16,722 nt of DNA from PALSA-1355 sp041499515 (lineage in GTDB: Bacteria; Planctomycetota; Planctomycetia; Pirellulales; PALSA-1355). Position 1 is the first letter of the stretch. Every line of letters begins with the position of its first letter. The position numbers and the translations under genes were made by a program. The notes under the pieces were generated by a model. The model was given only the letters and a program-made list of their open reading frames with translations. It did not search any database and was not told the origin of the DNA. Location: assembly GCA_041499515.1 (NCBI GenBank), contig JBGQKM010000116.1:1-16722 (forward strand), given 5' to 3'. This document shows, piece by piece, positions 1-8,870 of the stretch.

Positions 1-1169
1 CCCAATCGACGGCCGGCGAGGCCCTGCGCGGCCAGATCGCGCAATGGGAAACGCGGATCAAGGAAATTCGCAAACAGGTGCCCTCGACGCCCATCATGCG
101 TGAATTGCCGGCCGACAAGCGGCGCGTGACCCAGACGATGATCAAGGGCAACTTTCGCGTGCCGGGCGAGACGGTCGAGCCGGCGTTGCCCGCGTCGTTT
201 CATACGCTGCCCGCCGCGGCGCCCATGAATCGGCTGGGGCTGGCGCAATGGCTGATGGATCGCGAAAACCCGTTGACGGCGCGCGTGGCGGTGAATCGGT
301 TGTGGGCCCAGTTGTTTGGCGCCGGCATCGTGGTCACCGAAGAAGATTTCGGCACGCAAGGCCTGCCCCCCACGCATCCCGAGCTGCTCGATTGGCTGGC
401 CGTTGAACTGATGGACAACGGCTGGGACCTCAAGGACATCCTGCGGCAGATCGTCAGTTCGGCCACGTACCGTCAATCGTCGAGTCCGGCGCCTGAAGTC
501 TTGCAGCAGGATCCGAACAATCGCCTGTTGGCATCCGGACCGCGTTTTCGGCTGGAGGCCGAGATGGTGCGCGACCAGGCGTTGGCCATCAGCGGTCTGT
601 TGAGTCGCAAGCAAGGCGGGGCGCCGGTCTATCCGCCGCAACCGCCCGGTTTGTGGCGGGCGGCCTTCAATGGCGAGCGCACCTGGCCGACCAGCAGCGG
701 TGACGACCGGTATCGTCGCGGGCTGTACACTTACTGGCGTCGCACGGTGCCGTATCCGTCGATGGCCGCGTTCGACGCTCCCAGCCGCGAGATTTGCACG
801 ATGCGGCGGATCTCGACCAATACGCCGCTGCAAGCGTTCGTGACCCTCAACGATCCGGTGTACGTCGAGGCCGCGCAAGGATTGGCGCGACGCATTGTCA
901 ACCAAGGCGGGTCGACGGTCGAGGAGCGGTGCGCATTCGTGTTGCGACTGGCGCTTGCCCGACCGCCGCAAACGGAACAGGTCGAGCGATTGACGGCCCT
1001 GTATCGCAGCGAACTGGACCATTATCGACAAGACGCGAAAGCGGCGGTGGAAATCGCCACCGAGCCGTTGGGCCCTGCCCTGGCCGGCTGCGACGTCGGC
1101 GAACTGGCCGCGTGGACCGTGGTCTCCAACGTGATATTGAATTTGGACGGCGTGTTGACCAAACGTTAG
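1..1169 (+). CDS. PSD1 (DUF1553) domain protein, 3' part
   Basis: This is the C-terminal part of a planctomycete PSD1 protein. The reading frame is already open at the first full codon (position 3), so the gene starts outside the window. The first in-frame start-like codon, GTG at 78, lies inside the conserved domain and is not a credible start. Visible family blocks are NRLGLAQWLMDRENPLTARV (from nt 228), PPTHPELLDWLAVEL, IVSSATYRQSS, NTPLQAFVTLNDPVYVEAA and the closing ELAAWTVVSNVILNLDGVLTK, all typical of DUF1553. In full-length relatives this domain follows a DUF1549 domain and often a haem-binding cytochrome-c-like region; neither can be checked here. The biochemical role of the family is unknown; such proteins are usually exported. 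The stop is 18 nt before the DUF1501 gene, so the two are probably co-transcribed and may act together at the cell surface (inference). Confidence 0.93.
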   Translation, partial: QSTAGEALRGQIAQWETRIKEIRKQVPSTPIMRELPADKRRVTQTMIKGNFRVPGETVEPALPASFHTLPAAAPMNRLGLAQWLMDRENPLTARVAVNRLWAQLFGAGIVVTEEDFGTQGLPPTHPELLDWLAVELMDNGWDLKDILRQIVSSATYRQSSSPAPEVLQQDPNNRLLASGPRFRLEAEMVRDQALAISGLLSRKQGGAPVYPPQPPGLWRAAFNGERTWPTSSGDDRYRRGLYTYWRRTVPYPSMAAFDAPSREICTMRRISTNTPLQAFVTLNDPVYVEAAQGLARRIVNQGGSTVEERCAFVLRLALARPPQTEQVERLTALYRSELDHYRQDAKAAVEIATEPLGPALAGCDVGELAAWTVVSNVILNLDGVLTKR

Positions 1170-1187
1170 TGACGCGAGGAGTTCGCC

Positions 1188-2645
1188 ATGAATTTGCACC
1201 TGCAAACTACCCAGGCGTTGACGCGGCGCCATTTTTTCAACGAGTGCCAACTGGGCGTCGGCGCGATGGCGCTGGCCTCATTGCTAAAGCGCGACGCTCA
1301 CTCCGAGCAGACCACCGAACCCGCCAACCCGTTGGCCGCCAGGCCAGCCCAGTTCGCACCGCGGGCCAAATCGGTGATTTATTTGCACATGTCCGGCGGG
1401 CCGCCGCAGGAGGATCTGTTCGACTGGAAGCCCAAGCTGGTCGAGCACAACATGCAGCCCTGTCCCGACGAGTTGCTCAAGGATCAGCGGTTCGCATTCA
1501 TCAAGGGGCATCCGAAACTGCTGGGCACGCCCCACAAATTCGCCCAGTACGGGCCCGGCGGCGCGTGGATCTCCGAGCTGTTGCCCAATATGGCCAGCAT
1601 CGCCGGCGACATCGCGATCATCAAGTCGATGGTCACCGACCAGTTCAACCACGCGCCGGCCGAGCTGTTTCTGCACACCGGATTGGCCCGCGCGGGGGGC
1701 GCGTCGATTGGCTCGTGGGCCACGTACGGGCTGGGCTCTGAAAGCCAGGATTTGCCGGCCTTTGTCGTGCTCTTGAGCGGAGGCACTGATCCCAGCGGCG
1801 GCAAGAGCGTCTGGGGCAGCGGCTTTCTGCCCTCGGTCTACCAGGGCGTGCAATGCCGCAGCGAGGGAGAGCCAATTCTGTACGTATCGGATCCCAAGGG
1901 CATGTCGCGCGCCGTGCGACGCCGCAGCCTCGATGCGCTACGCAGCCTGAACGAATTCGAGCTGAAGCAATTTGGCGATCCAGAGACGCTCACGCGCATC
2001 GCTCAATACGAGCTGGCATACCGCATGCAAATGTCGGTGCCCAGCGTGATGGACATCTCGCAAGAGCCAAAACACGCGATCGAAGCCTACGGCGCGCAGC
2101 CCGGCGCGGCGTCGTTCGCCAACAACTGCCTGCAGGCCCGCCGGCTGGTGGAACGCGGCGTGCGCTACGTGCAATTGTTCGATTGGGGCTGGGACATCCA
2201 CGGCACCGCGGCGGACAACGACATCGTCACCGGTTTGCCGAAGAAGTGCAAAGAGGTCGATCGACCGGTCGCGGCGCTGGTCAACGACCTCAAGCAGCGT
2301 GGTCTGCTCGACGAGACGCTGGTGGTTTGGGGGGGCGAGTTTGGCCGCACGCCGATGAACGAAGAGCGGGGCGGTTCGAAGTTTCTCGGCCGCGATCACC
2401 ATCCGCACTGCTTCACGATCTGGATGGCCGGCGGCGGCATCCGGCCGGGCATGGTCCTGGGTGAGACCGATGACTTCAGCTATTTCGTCACGCGGGACAG
2501 AATGCCCGTGTTCGACCTGCAGGCCACGATCCTGCACCTGCTGGGCCTCGATCCGCACCAGCTCCATTACAAATACCAGGGCCTGAACCAGCGGCTCATC
2601 GGCCCCACCGACGAACCGCGCGTGCGGCACGAGCTGTTGGCCTAA
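1188..2645 (+). CDS. DUF1501 family protein, Tat-exported
   Basis: This is a 485-residue DUF1501 protein, a family related to the alkaline phosphatase/sulfatase fold whose substrate is not known. The N terminus has a twin-arginine motif (TRRHFFN, residues 12-18) followed by a hydrophobic stretch (QLGVGAMALASLL), suggesting Tat export. Family blocks are SVIYLHMSGGPPQEDLFDWK (62-81), VVWGGEFGRTP (379-389), RDHHPHCFTIWMAGGGI (402-418) and the C-terminal ATILHLLGLD (446-455). Asp, His and Glu residues in these blocks are likely metal-site candidates by fold analogy (inference). The ATG at 1188 is preceded by GAGGAG at 1176-1181 with a 6-nt spacer, which settles the start. The length is normal. 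Pairing with an upstream PSD1 gene is the usual planctomycete arrangement, and the 18-nt gap implies one transcript. Confidence 0.95.
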   Translation: MNLHLQTTQALTRRHFFNECQLGVGAMALASLLKRDAHSEQTTEPANPLAARPAQFAPRAKSVIYLHMSGGPPQEDLFDWKPKLVEHNMQPCPDELLKDQRFAFIKGHPKLLGTPHKFAQYGPGGAWISELLPNMASIAGDIAIIKSMVTDQFNHAPAELFLHTGLARAGGASIGSWATYGLGSESQDLPAFVVLLSGGTDPSGGKSVWGSGFLPSVYQGVQCRSEGEPILYVSDPKGMSRAVRRRSLDALRSLNEFELKQFGDPETLTRIAQYELAYRMQMSVPSVMDISQEPKHAIEAYGAQPGAASFANNCLQARRLVERGVRYVQLFDWGWDIHGTAADNDIVTGLPKKCKEVDRPVAALVNDLKQRGLLDETLVVWGGEFGRTPMNEERGGSKFLGRDHHPHCFTIWMAGGGIRPGMVLGETDDFSYFVTRDRMPVFDLQATILHLLGLDPHQLHYKYQGLNQRLIGPTDEPRVRHELLA

Positions 2646-2823
2646 TGCGGCCGGCCCCTTTGCTAGCGTTCTGGGTCCTGGTTTGCGAGGTTACGGCCCC
2701 TGGGGATTCGGTCTAGGCCGTTTGGGTCGTTTCGGCTATGATTCTGCGACTCGCGATCAGACACACTTGGACCTGATGGCTCCGTCGTTGAGCAATCGGT
2801 CGTAGTAAAAGGGGCACACTGAA

Positions 2824-3528
2824 ATGAACGTTCGTCTGATTCTCGCCGTGGCCGTGGCAGTCATCGCAACCCAGGTCAACGCCCAGGATAAAGGCGGCAG
2901 GCGGGGAGAGCTCAAGAGCCTGCGCGACAAGGCCAGCTATAGTTTCGGCATGACCATGGGCAGCAGCCTCAAGAAGCAAGGCGTCGACATCGATCTCGAC
3001 TTGCTCGTGCAGGGTCTACGCGAGGCGACCGGCAACGGAAAGCTGATGCTTACCGAACAAGAGGCTATGGAGGCCATGGAGGCCTTCGAAAAGGAAGTCA
3101 CCGCCAAACGCGCGCAAGACGCCAAGAAGTTTCTGGTCGAAAACAAGAAGCGACCCGGCGTGAAAACGACCGACAGCGGGCTGCAATACAAGATTCTCAA
3201 AGCTGGCAAGGGCGTCAGGCCCAAGGCCACCGACGTCGTGACCGTGACCTATCGCGCTAGTTTCGTGAATGGCGCGGAGTTCGAAAACAGCGGAAACACG
3301 CCCTTTACCACCCCGGTGAATGGAGTGATCGAGGGCTGGAAGGAAGCCCTGCAATTGATGGACGTCGGCGCCAAGTGGCAATTGTTCATTCCGCCCGACT
3401 TGGCCTACGGCGCCGAAGGCTCGCCACCCACGATCGGCCCCAATACTACCCTGGTATTCGAATTGGAATTGCTGAGCATCGCCAAGCCCGGGACCGCAAA
3501 GAAGGGCCCGCCGGTGGAAGAGCGCTAG
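2824..3528 (+). CDS. FKBP-type peptidyl-prolyl cis-trans isomerase, exported (Mip/FkpA-like)
   Basis: This is a 234-residue folding helper that isomerises X-Pro bonds, probably in the periplasm. Residues 1-20 form a Sec signal peptide with a likely cut after VNA (18-20), before QDKGG. Residues about 28-105 match the helical N-terminal domain of Mip/FkpA proteins, used in that family for dimerisation (ASYSFGMTMGSSLKKQGVDI, then EAMEAMEAFEKE). The FKBP domain covers about 115-219: DSGLQYKILKAGKG, VTVTYRASFVNGAEFENS, VIEGWKEALQLMDVGAKW, IPPDLAYG and FELELL. The pocket Trp (172) and Tyr (195) are present; the usual Asp of the GxxFDSS motif is Glu (GAEFENS). The ATG is preceded by AGGGG at 2810-2814 with 9 nt spacing. 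The tail (KPGTAKKGPPVEER) is short and charged. The gene converges on the peptidase gene, leaving 21 nt between the stops. Confidence 0.95.
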   Translation: MNVRLILAVAVAVIATQVNAQDKGGRRGELKSLRDKASYSFGMTMGSSLKKQGVDIDLDLLVQGLREATGNGKLMLTEQEAMEAMEAFEKEVTAKRAQDAKKFLVENKKRPGVKTTDSGLQYKILKAGKGVRPKATDVVTVTYRASFVNGAEFENSGNTPFTTPVNGVIEGWKEALQLMDVGAKWQLFIPPDLAYGAEGSPPTIGPNTTLVFELELLSIAKPGTAKKGPPVEER

Positions 3529-3549
3529 GGGGCACACGGCGATGACATG

Positions 3550-5142
3550 CTAGTTGCCCGATTGATCGGGATCGGTCGGCGGCATGGGCGTCTCGTCGGC
3601 CGACGGCGGAATGTCAGGCTCTAAACTGACCGGGGCGATTTCAACGGTGTGCACGCGCCCGACCGATTCGATTTCCAGCACGAGCGGTGCCGGCGCCCCG
3701 ATGGTCAACTTTCGGAATTCGTCGCTGGTGGCGAAGTCCTGCCCGCAGATTCGATGAATGCGGTCGTTGATTTTCAGGCCGGCCAGATCGGCCGGCGAGC
3801 CGGGCGTCAGGCAGTTGATGATCACGCAACCCGGCTCGGCGTCATCGGTGCGCCAGGAAATTCCCAGCCGGACCGGTTCGCCCGGCAATTCGAGCGTCAA
3901 ATCATGGGGCGCCGCCTCGCCTGGCCGCTGGACCGTCACCGCCACGGGGTTTTTCGCCGCCAGGACGGTGACGCGCAGTTGGGCCACATCGTGGATCTCT
4001 CGATGAGCGAACGTCTGCAGACGATCTCCGGCGCGCAGGCCCCCTTTGTCGGCCGCCGCGCCGGGAGTGACCCCGGTCACCACGATCGTGCCCGTTTTGG
4101 CCGCCTGTTCGTCCCAGCGAATGCCCAATCGACCCGGCGGAGGCGGCAGCTCGCGCTCGCTGAGCCGTTGATCGCCGCGCGATTCCAGCCGCGCTCGCTG
4201 ACGAAAGCCGTCCAGGCTCGATGCGTCGGCCAGTTCGACCAGCGTGCCGAACATCAGTTGTGCGACCTGCTTGAGTCCTTCGTTGTTGATCTTGTCCGCG
4301 TCGTCGCTCGGCCGGTGATAATCCTCGTGCATGCCGGTGTGCATCATCACGATCGGAATGTCGTGGGAATAAAACGTGTAATGATCGCTGTCGGCCTTCA
4401 GGTCCCAATTGAAATCCAACGAGAGCTGGGCCACGTCGTTTTGACGGCTGATCAGCCGCCGCAGCCCCCGGCTGGTGCGCGCTCCGTAGACCTCGAGGCG
4501 CGCGTGGCGCAGCCGCCCGATCATGTCGGCGTTGATCATGATCGGCACGTGCTTCAACGGCGCCGTGGGGTGGTCCACCCAATACTGCGAACCGAGCAGC
4601 CCTTTTTCCTCTCCATCCCAGAAGGCAAACAGAATCGACCGCTTGGGCCTCTCGGGCAACAGGGACACGGCCTCGGCCACCTCCAGCAGCCCGGCCACGC
4701 CGCTGGCGTTGTCGTCGGCGCCGTTGTGGATCATTCCGATTGGGCCAAAGCTGTTGCGGTTGGTTCCATAGCCCACGTGGTCGTAGTGGGCGCTAATCAC
4801 GATGACCTGGTCTTTCAGCGCCGGATCGCGTCCTTCGGCCAGAGCCAGAATGTTGTGATAGTTATTGAAGTTTTGATAAAAGCTGTCTTTGGGTGCGCCG
4901 CCGTGCATGCCGAACTTCTTGAGCCGTTCGATGATGTAGATGCCGGCCGCGCGATTTCCACGGCTTCCCGACTCACGACCTTCGAACGTGTCGTCGGCCA
5001 ACGTGCCGACGTGGTCCTTGATCTCCGCGGCGGTGATCGACAGCAGAGCCGCCATGCGGGCGTTGTTTTCGACGGCCCAGCTACTGCCGGTCGCCGTGGC
5101 AATCATCCAAGCCAGGACGAACCAAAGTCGAGTGCGAAGCAT
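3550..5142 (-). CDS. Exported M28 family metallopeptidase with two C-terminal PDZ domains
   Basis: This 530-residue protein is a predicted di-zinc aminopeptidase-type enzyme. An N-terminal signal sequence (residues 1 to about 23, WFVLAWMIATATGSSWA) points to export. The M28 domain (about 35-310) carries the full metal and catalytic set: H119 and D121 in SAHYDHVG, D143/D144 in NGADDNASG, E178 (general base) and E179 in WDGEEKGLLGS, D206 in NADMIGR, and H276 in HEDYHRPSDD. Two PDZ domains follow at about 336-408 and 424-500 (LGIRWDE...VTPGAAADKGGLRAGD and LGISWRT...LTPGSPADLAGLKIND), then a Pro/Asp-rich tail. The frame stays open far upstream, but only as antisense of pyc; the start at 5142 is chosen because it opens the signal peptide. 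No clear Shine-Dalgarno was seen. It diverges from pyc across 234 nt. The exact substrate cannot be told. Confidence 0.92.
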   Translation of the reverse strand: MLRTRLWFVLAWMIATATGSSWAVENNARMAALLSITAAEIKDHVGTLADDTFEGRESGSRGNRAAGIYIIERLKKFGMHGGAPKDSFYQNFNNYHNILALAEGRDPALKDQVIVISAHYDHVGYGTNRNSFGPIGMIHNGADDNASGVAGLLEVAEAVSLLPERPKRSILFAFWDGEEKGLLGSQYWVDHPTAPLKHVPIMINADMIGRLRHARLEVYGARTSRGLRRLISRQNDVAQLSLDFNWDLKADSDHYTFYSHDIPIVMMHTGMHEDYHRPSDDADKINNEGLKQVAQLMFGTLVELADASSLDGFRQRARLESRGDQRLSERELPPPPGRLGIRWDEQAAKTGTIVVTGVTPGAAADKGGLRAGDRLQTFAHREIHDVAQLRVTVLAAKNPVAVTVQRPGEAAPHDLTLELPGEPVRLGISWRTDDAEPGCVIINCLTPGSPADLAGLKINDRIHRICGQDFATSDEFRKLTIGAPAPLVLEIESVGRVHTVEIAPVSLEPDIPPSADETPMPPTDPDQSGN

Positions 5143-5376
5143 GGCGGGGCCGTTGGAAGAGGTCGTGAAAAAGTCGTCGGGAAACTGCGTCTGAAACGGC
5201 TGACCCCAAGTGGCCAGAGCCGGCAGCCCTGGGCTACTATAGCTTATTGACACGGCGCGCGGGCGAATTGGGGCCGGCAGCCCCCTAGTCGTTCGCACCG
5301 TGGCGCTGCTACATTTTGAGCCAAGAGAGAACGCGACGCAACGCACCCGCCAACTGCAAGGCCCTACCCCCTTCGT
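5143..5376. promoter_or_regulatory. Divergent intergenic region between M28 peptidase and pyc
   Basis: This 234-nt region must hold the start signals of two divergent genes. On the minus strand TATAGT (plus positions 5236-5241) could be a -10 box for the peptidase, but no good -35 was found. On the plus strand TTGACA occurs at 5247-5252 without a convincing -10 at 16-18 nt, and TACATT at 5310-5315 is a possible -10 for pyc without a good -35. A perfect 11-nt direct repeat, GCCGGCAGCCC, sits at 5219-5229 and 5273-5283, and AGCCC-T-GGGCT forms a small inverted repeat at 5225-5235. The hexamer and repeat positions are seen directly; any regulatory role is inference. No small gene was found here. 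Confidence 0.3.
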
Positions 5377-8300
5377 ATGACATCCCCGATTCGCAAGCTC
5401 CTGGTTGCCAACCGCAGTGAAATCGCCATCCGCGTGTTTCGCACCGCCCACGAGCTTGGTATCCGGACAGTCGCCATCTATTCGCACGAGGATCGTTATG
5501 CGCTGCATAGGTTTAAGGCCGACGAGGCCTATCAGGTCGGCCAACCCGACGAGCCGATTCGAACCTATCTGGACGTGGACGGCATTTTGGACGTGGCCCG
5601 ACAGTCTGGCGTGGACGCCATTCACCCGGGCTATGGCTTTCTGTCGGAGAACCCGGCCTTGGCGCGAGCCTGCCGCGACGCGGGAATCATCTTCTGTGGG
5701 CCATCGCCGGAAATCCTGGAGAGATTGGGCGACAAGATCGAAGCCCGGGCCATCGCCGCGCAGGCCGACGTGCCGATCCTGGCGGGCAGCGACGCGCCTC
5801 TGACCTCGGCCAAGGCGGCACAAAAGCTGGCCGAGACGTTGGGCTATCCGGTGTTGCTCAAGGCGGCCAAGGGGGGCGGCGGGCGCGGGATGCGCGTGGT
5901 CGAGAAGCCGCAGGAGTTGGCCGAGGCTTTGGAACAAGCGCAGCGCGAGTCGCTCTCGGCGTTCGGCAGTTCCGACGTCTTCTTGGAAAAATACATCCCT
6001 CGCCCGCGGCACATCGAAGTGCAGTTGTTGGGCGACAAGCAGGGCAACCTGGTCCATCTTTACGAACGCGACTGCTCGGTGCAGCGGCGCTATCAGAAGG
6101 TTGTCGAAATCGCGCCGGCACTGAATTTAGATGCCGCGTTGCGCGACGAGATCTGCGCCGCGGCGCTACGCATCGGCAAGGCCGTGGGCTACGAAAACGC
6201 CGGGACCGTCGAGTTTCTCGTGGACGCCGATTCCGAGCGCTACTACTTCATCGAAGTCAACCCGCGCATCCAGGTCGAACACACGGTCACCGAAGCGGTG
6301 ACCGGCGTGGACATCGTCAAATGCCAGATCCTGATCGCCGAGGGCCGCCCGCTTTCCGATGCCGAAATCGGCCTGGCGTCACAGCAGAACGTGCGGACCT
6401 ACGGATATGCCTTGCAGTGCCGCGTCACGACCGAAGATCCGGAGAATCGCTTCCTGCCCGACTATGGCCGTATCGCCCACTATCGTTCGGCCGGAGGCAT
6501 GGGCGTGCGGCTGGATGCGGGCACGGCTTTTTCGGGCGCGGTGGTGACACCGTTTTATGACTCGCTGCTGGTGAAAGTCACGGCCTGGGGCCCGCGATTT
6601 AGCGACGCGGCCCGGCGGATGGAGCGTGGGCTGCAAGAATTTCGGGTTCGCGGCGTGAAGACCAACATTCCATTTCTGATCAACCTGGTCACGCATCCCA
6701 AGTTCATCGCCGGCGGATTCACGACGCGCTTCATCGACGAGACGCCCGAGCTGTTCGACTTCGTGCCGCGTCAGGATCGCGCGACGAAGCTGCTTACGTA
6801 CGTGGCCGGAGTGATCGTCAACGGGCATCCGCTGGTCAAAACGCCGCCCACGAAGATTCGCCGCGCGCCGGCGCCGATTCCGCCGTTGGACCACAAGCAG
6901 CCGATTCTCGACGGGACGCGGCAAAAACTGCTCGAGCTGGGCCCCGAGCAGTTCGCCAAGTGGGTTTCGCGGCAAAAACATCTGCTGCTCACCGACACCA
7001 CGTTTCGCGACGCGCACCAGTCGCTCTTGGCCACGCGCGTGCGCAGCTACGACATGCTGGCCATCGCCGAGGCCTACGCGTGGCTTTGCCCGCAACTGTT
7101 CTCGATCGAGATGTGGGGCGGAGCCACGTTCGATACGGCGATGCGGTTTCTGAAGGAATGCCCCTGGCAACGTCTGGCCGATTTGCGCGAAAAAATCCCC
7201 AACATCCTGTTTCAAATGCTGCTGCGGGCGTCCAACGCCTTGGGCTACTCCAACTATCCGGACAATGTCGTCAAGGCCTTCGTGCACGAGTCGGCCCAAG
7301 CGGGCATCGACCTGTTTCGGATTTTCGATTCGCTCAATTGGGTGCCGAACATGAAGGTGGCGATGGACGCCGTCTTGAAAAGCGGGGCGCTGTGCGAAGC
7401 GGCCATCTGCTATACCGGCGACCTGCTCGACTCCAGCCGCACGAAGTACGACTTGAAGTACTACGTCGAGCTGGCGAAGGAATTCGAGAGCCTGGGCGCG
7501 CATCTGCTGGCCATCAAGGACATGGCCGGGCTGTGCAAACCCTATGCGGCCGAACAGCTCGTGCGCACGCTCAAACAGGAAATCGGCATCCCCGTGCATT
7601 TCCACACCCACGACACCAGCGGCGTGCAGGCCGCCGCGATTCTCAAAGCCTCGGAGGCGGGCTTGGACATCGCCGACGGCGCCATGGCGTCGATGTCGGG
7701 GTTGACCTCGCAACCCAACTTGAATTCGGTGGTTGAAGCTTTGCGATTCACGCGCCGCGACAGCGGTTTGCGATACGAGAGCCTGCAAGCCATGTCCCGT
7801 TATTGGGAGGCGGTGCGCGAATACTACGCACCTTTCGAATCGGGCATGATGGCCAGCACGGCCGACGTGTATACCAACGAAATCCCCGGCGGACAGTACA
7901 CCAACTTGGTCCAGCAGGCCGAGGCGGTCGGCCTGGCTTCGCATTGGCCGGAAATCTGCCGAGTGTACGCCGAAGTGAATCAGTTGTTCGGCGACATCGT
8001 CAAAGTCACGCCGTCTTCCAAAGCCGTCGGCGACATGGCCCTGTTTCTGGTTAGCAACGATCTGACGGTCGACGACGTGCTGGACACGAAGCGCGAATTG
8101 GCGTTTCCCAAATCCGTCGTCGACCTGATCGCCGGACGGATGGGGCAGCCGCCCGGCGGCTTTCCGCCGCGGGTGAAAGCCCGCATTTTGCGGGGTCAGA
8201 AGGCGATGCAGGGCCGGCCCGGCGCCAAATTGCCGCCGGCCGATTTCAAGGCCCTGGCGGCCGAGCTGCAAGCCAAGATCGGTCGCGCGCCGAAACGGCA

Positions 8301-8823
8301 AGAAATCCTCTCGTATTTAATGTTCCCCAAGGTCTTCAGCGAATTTGTTTCCCATGAGGAAAAATATTCCGACGTCAGCGTGCTGCCCACCAACGTGTTT
8401 TTCTATGGTCAGGAGCCGGGCCAAGAAGCGGCCATCGAAATCGAGCGCGGCAAGACCCTGATCGTCAAATTCCTCACCGTCGGAGACCCGCATCCCGACG
8501 GTCGCCGCACCGTGTTCTTCGAACTCAACGGCCAGCCGCGCAGCATCAATGTCCGCGACGTGGCGCTGGAACCCGCGGAAAAACAGCGCGCCAAGGCCGA
8601 CCGCGCCGATCCGAAACAGATCGGGGCGCCGATGCCCGGCCTGGTCGTGACGGTTTCGGTGAAGTTGGGCGACGTGGTGCCCGCCGGCCAAAAGCTGTTG
8701 TCGCTGGAAGCCATGAAAATGGAAACCACGCTCTACGCCGAGCGCGCCGGCAAAGTCGTCGAGCTGCTGGTCAAACCCGGCACGCAAGTCGACGCCAACG
8801 ATCTGATGCTGCGGTTGGAGTAA
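5377..8823 (+). CDS. pyc: Pyruvate carboxylase, full-length single chain
   Basis: This 1148-residue biotin enzyme makes oxaloacetate from pyruvate, bicarbonate and ATP in the cytoplasm (anaplerosis, gluconeogenesis). The biotin carboxylase domain (1 to about 455) shows KLLVANRSEIAIRVFR, HPGYGFLSEN, the ATP-grasp glycine loop KGGGGRGM (165-172) and EVNPRIQVEHTVTE (293-306) with catalytic R297. The carboxyltransferase domain (about 535-810) has TTFRDAHQSLLATR (541-554) with metal ligand D545, the lysine that becomes carbamylated (K714, in AIKDMAG), H743 and H745 (HFHTHDTSG). A PC tetramerisation/allosteric region with catalytic T878 (KVTPS) follows. The biotin carrier domain (about 1078-1148) carries EAMKMETT with biotinyl Lys 1114. 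Length and domain order match alpha4-type bacterial pyruvate carboxylase, and no key residue is missing. The ATG at 5377 opens the conserved N terminus, though no clear Shine-Dalgarno precedes it. It converges on treZ with 47 nt between stops. Confidence 0.98.
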   Translation: MTSPIRKLLVANRSEIAIRVFRTAHELGIRTVAIYSHEDRYALHRFKADEAYQVGQPDEPIRTYLDVDGILDVARQSGVDAIHPGYGFLSENPALARACRDAGIIFCGPSPEILERLGDKIEARAIAAQADVPILAGSDAPLTSAKAAQKLAETLGYPVLLKAAKGGGGRGMRVVEKPQELAEALEQAQRESLSAFGSSDVFLEKYIPRPRHIEVQLLGDKQGNLVHLYERDCSVQRRYQKVVEIAPALNLDAALRDEICAAALRIGKAVGYENAGTVEFLVDADSERYYFIEVNPRIQVEHTVTEAVTGVDIVKCQILIAEGRPLSDAEIGLASQQNVRTYGYALQCRVTTEDPENRFLPDYGRIAHYRSAGGMGVRLDAGTAFSGAVVTPFYDSLLVKVTAWGPRFSDAARRMERGLQEFRVRGVKTNIPFLINLVTHPKFIAGGFTTRFIDETPELFDFVPRQDRATKLLTYVAGVIVNGHPLVKTPPTKIRRAPAPIPPLDHKQPILDGTRQKLLELGPEQFAKWVSRQKHLLLTDTTFRDAHQSLLATRVRSYDMLAIAEAYAWLCPQLFSIEMWGGATFDTAMRFLKECPWQRLADLREKIPNILFQMLLRASNALGYSNYPDNVVKAFVHESAQAGIDLFRIFDSLNWVPNMKVAMDAVLKSGALCEAAICYTGDLLDSSRTKYDLKYYVELAKEFESLGAHLLAIKDMAGLCKPYAAEQLVRTLKQEIGIPVHFHTHDTSGVQAAAILKASEAGLDIADGAMASMSGLTSQPNLNSVVEALRFTRRDSGLRYESLQAMSRYWEAVREYYAPFESGMMASTADVYTNEIPGGQYTNLVQQAEAVGLASHWPEICRVYAEVNQLFGDIVKVTPSSKAVGDMALFLVSNDLTVDDVLDTKRELAFPKSVVDLIAGRMGQPPGGFPPRVKARILRGQKAMQGRPGAKLPPADFKALAAELQAKIGRAPKRQEILSYLMFPKVFSEFVSHEEKYSDVSVLPTNVFFYGQEPGQEAAIEIERGKTLIVKFLTVGDPHPDGRRTVFFELNGQPRSINVRDVALEPAEKQRAKADRADPKQIGAPMPGLVVTVSVKLGDVVPAGQKLLSLEAMKMETTLYAERAGKVVELLVKPGTQVDANDLMLRLE

Positions 8824-8870
8824 GCGCGAGCGACGCCCGGCGGATCTTTTCGCGGGCTGAGAGATGCTTT

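Noticed and set aside
794..1741. 315-codon plus-strand ORF spanning the PSD1/DUF1501 junction
   Set aside because: Overlaps two real genes in another frame and is Arg/Gly/Ala-rich without domain features.
2693..2721. Possible terminator after the first DUF1501 gene: ACGGCC and GGCCGT arms with a 17-nt loop, then TTTGGGTCGTTT
   Set aside because: Short stem, long loop and broken T-run; too weak to call.
2737..2742. TATGAT as a -10 box for the FKBP gene
   Set aside because: Good -10 match, but no acceptable -35 at 16-18 nt.
3649..5250. 533-codon plus-strand ORF over the M28 gene
   Set aside because: Pure antisense shadow of a gene with intact catalytic motifs; the protein is low-complexity and unlike any family.
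5143..6057. Upstream extension of the M28 reading frame by about 305 codons
   Set aside because: It is antisense to pyc, has no domain features, and the signal peptide at 5142 marks the true start.
6379..8301. 640-codon minus-strand ORF over pyc
   Set aside because: Mirror of pyc codon bias in GC-rich DNA; pyc has every catalytic residue.
8835..8857. GCCCG...CGGGC inverted repeat between the convergent pyc and treZ genes as a shared terminator
   Set aside because: Only 5-bp arms around a 13-nt loop and no clear T-run on either strand.
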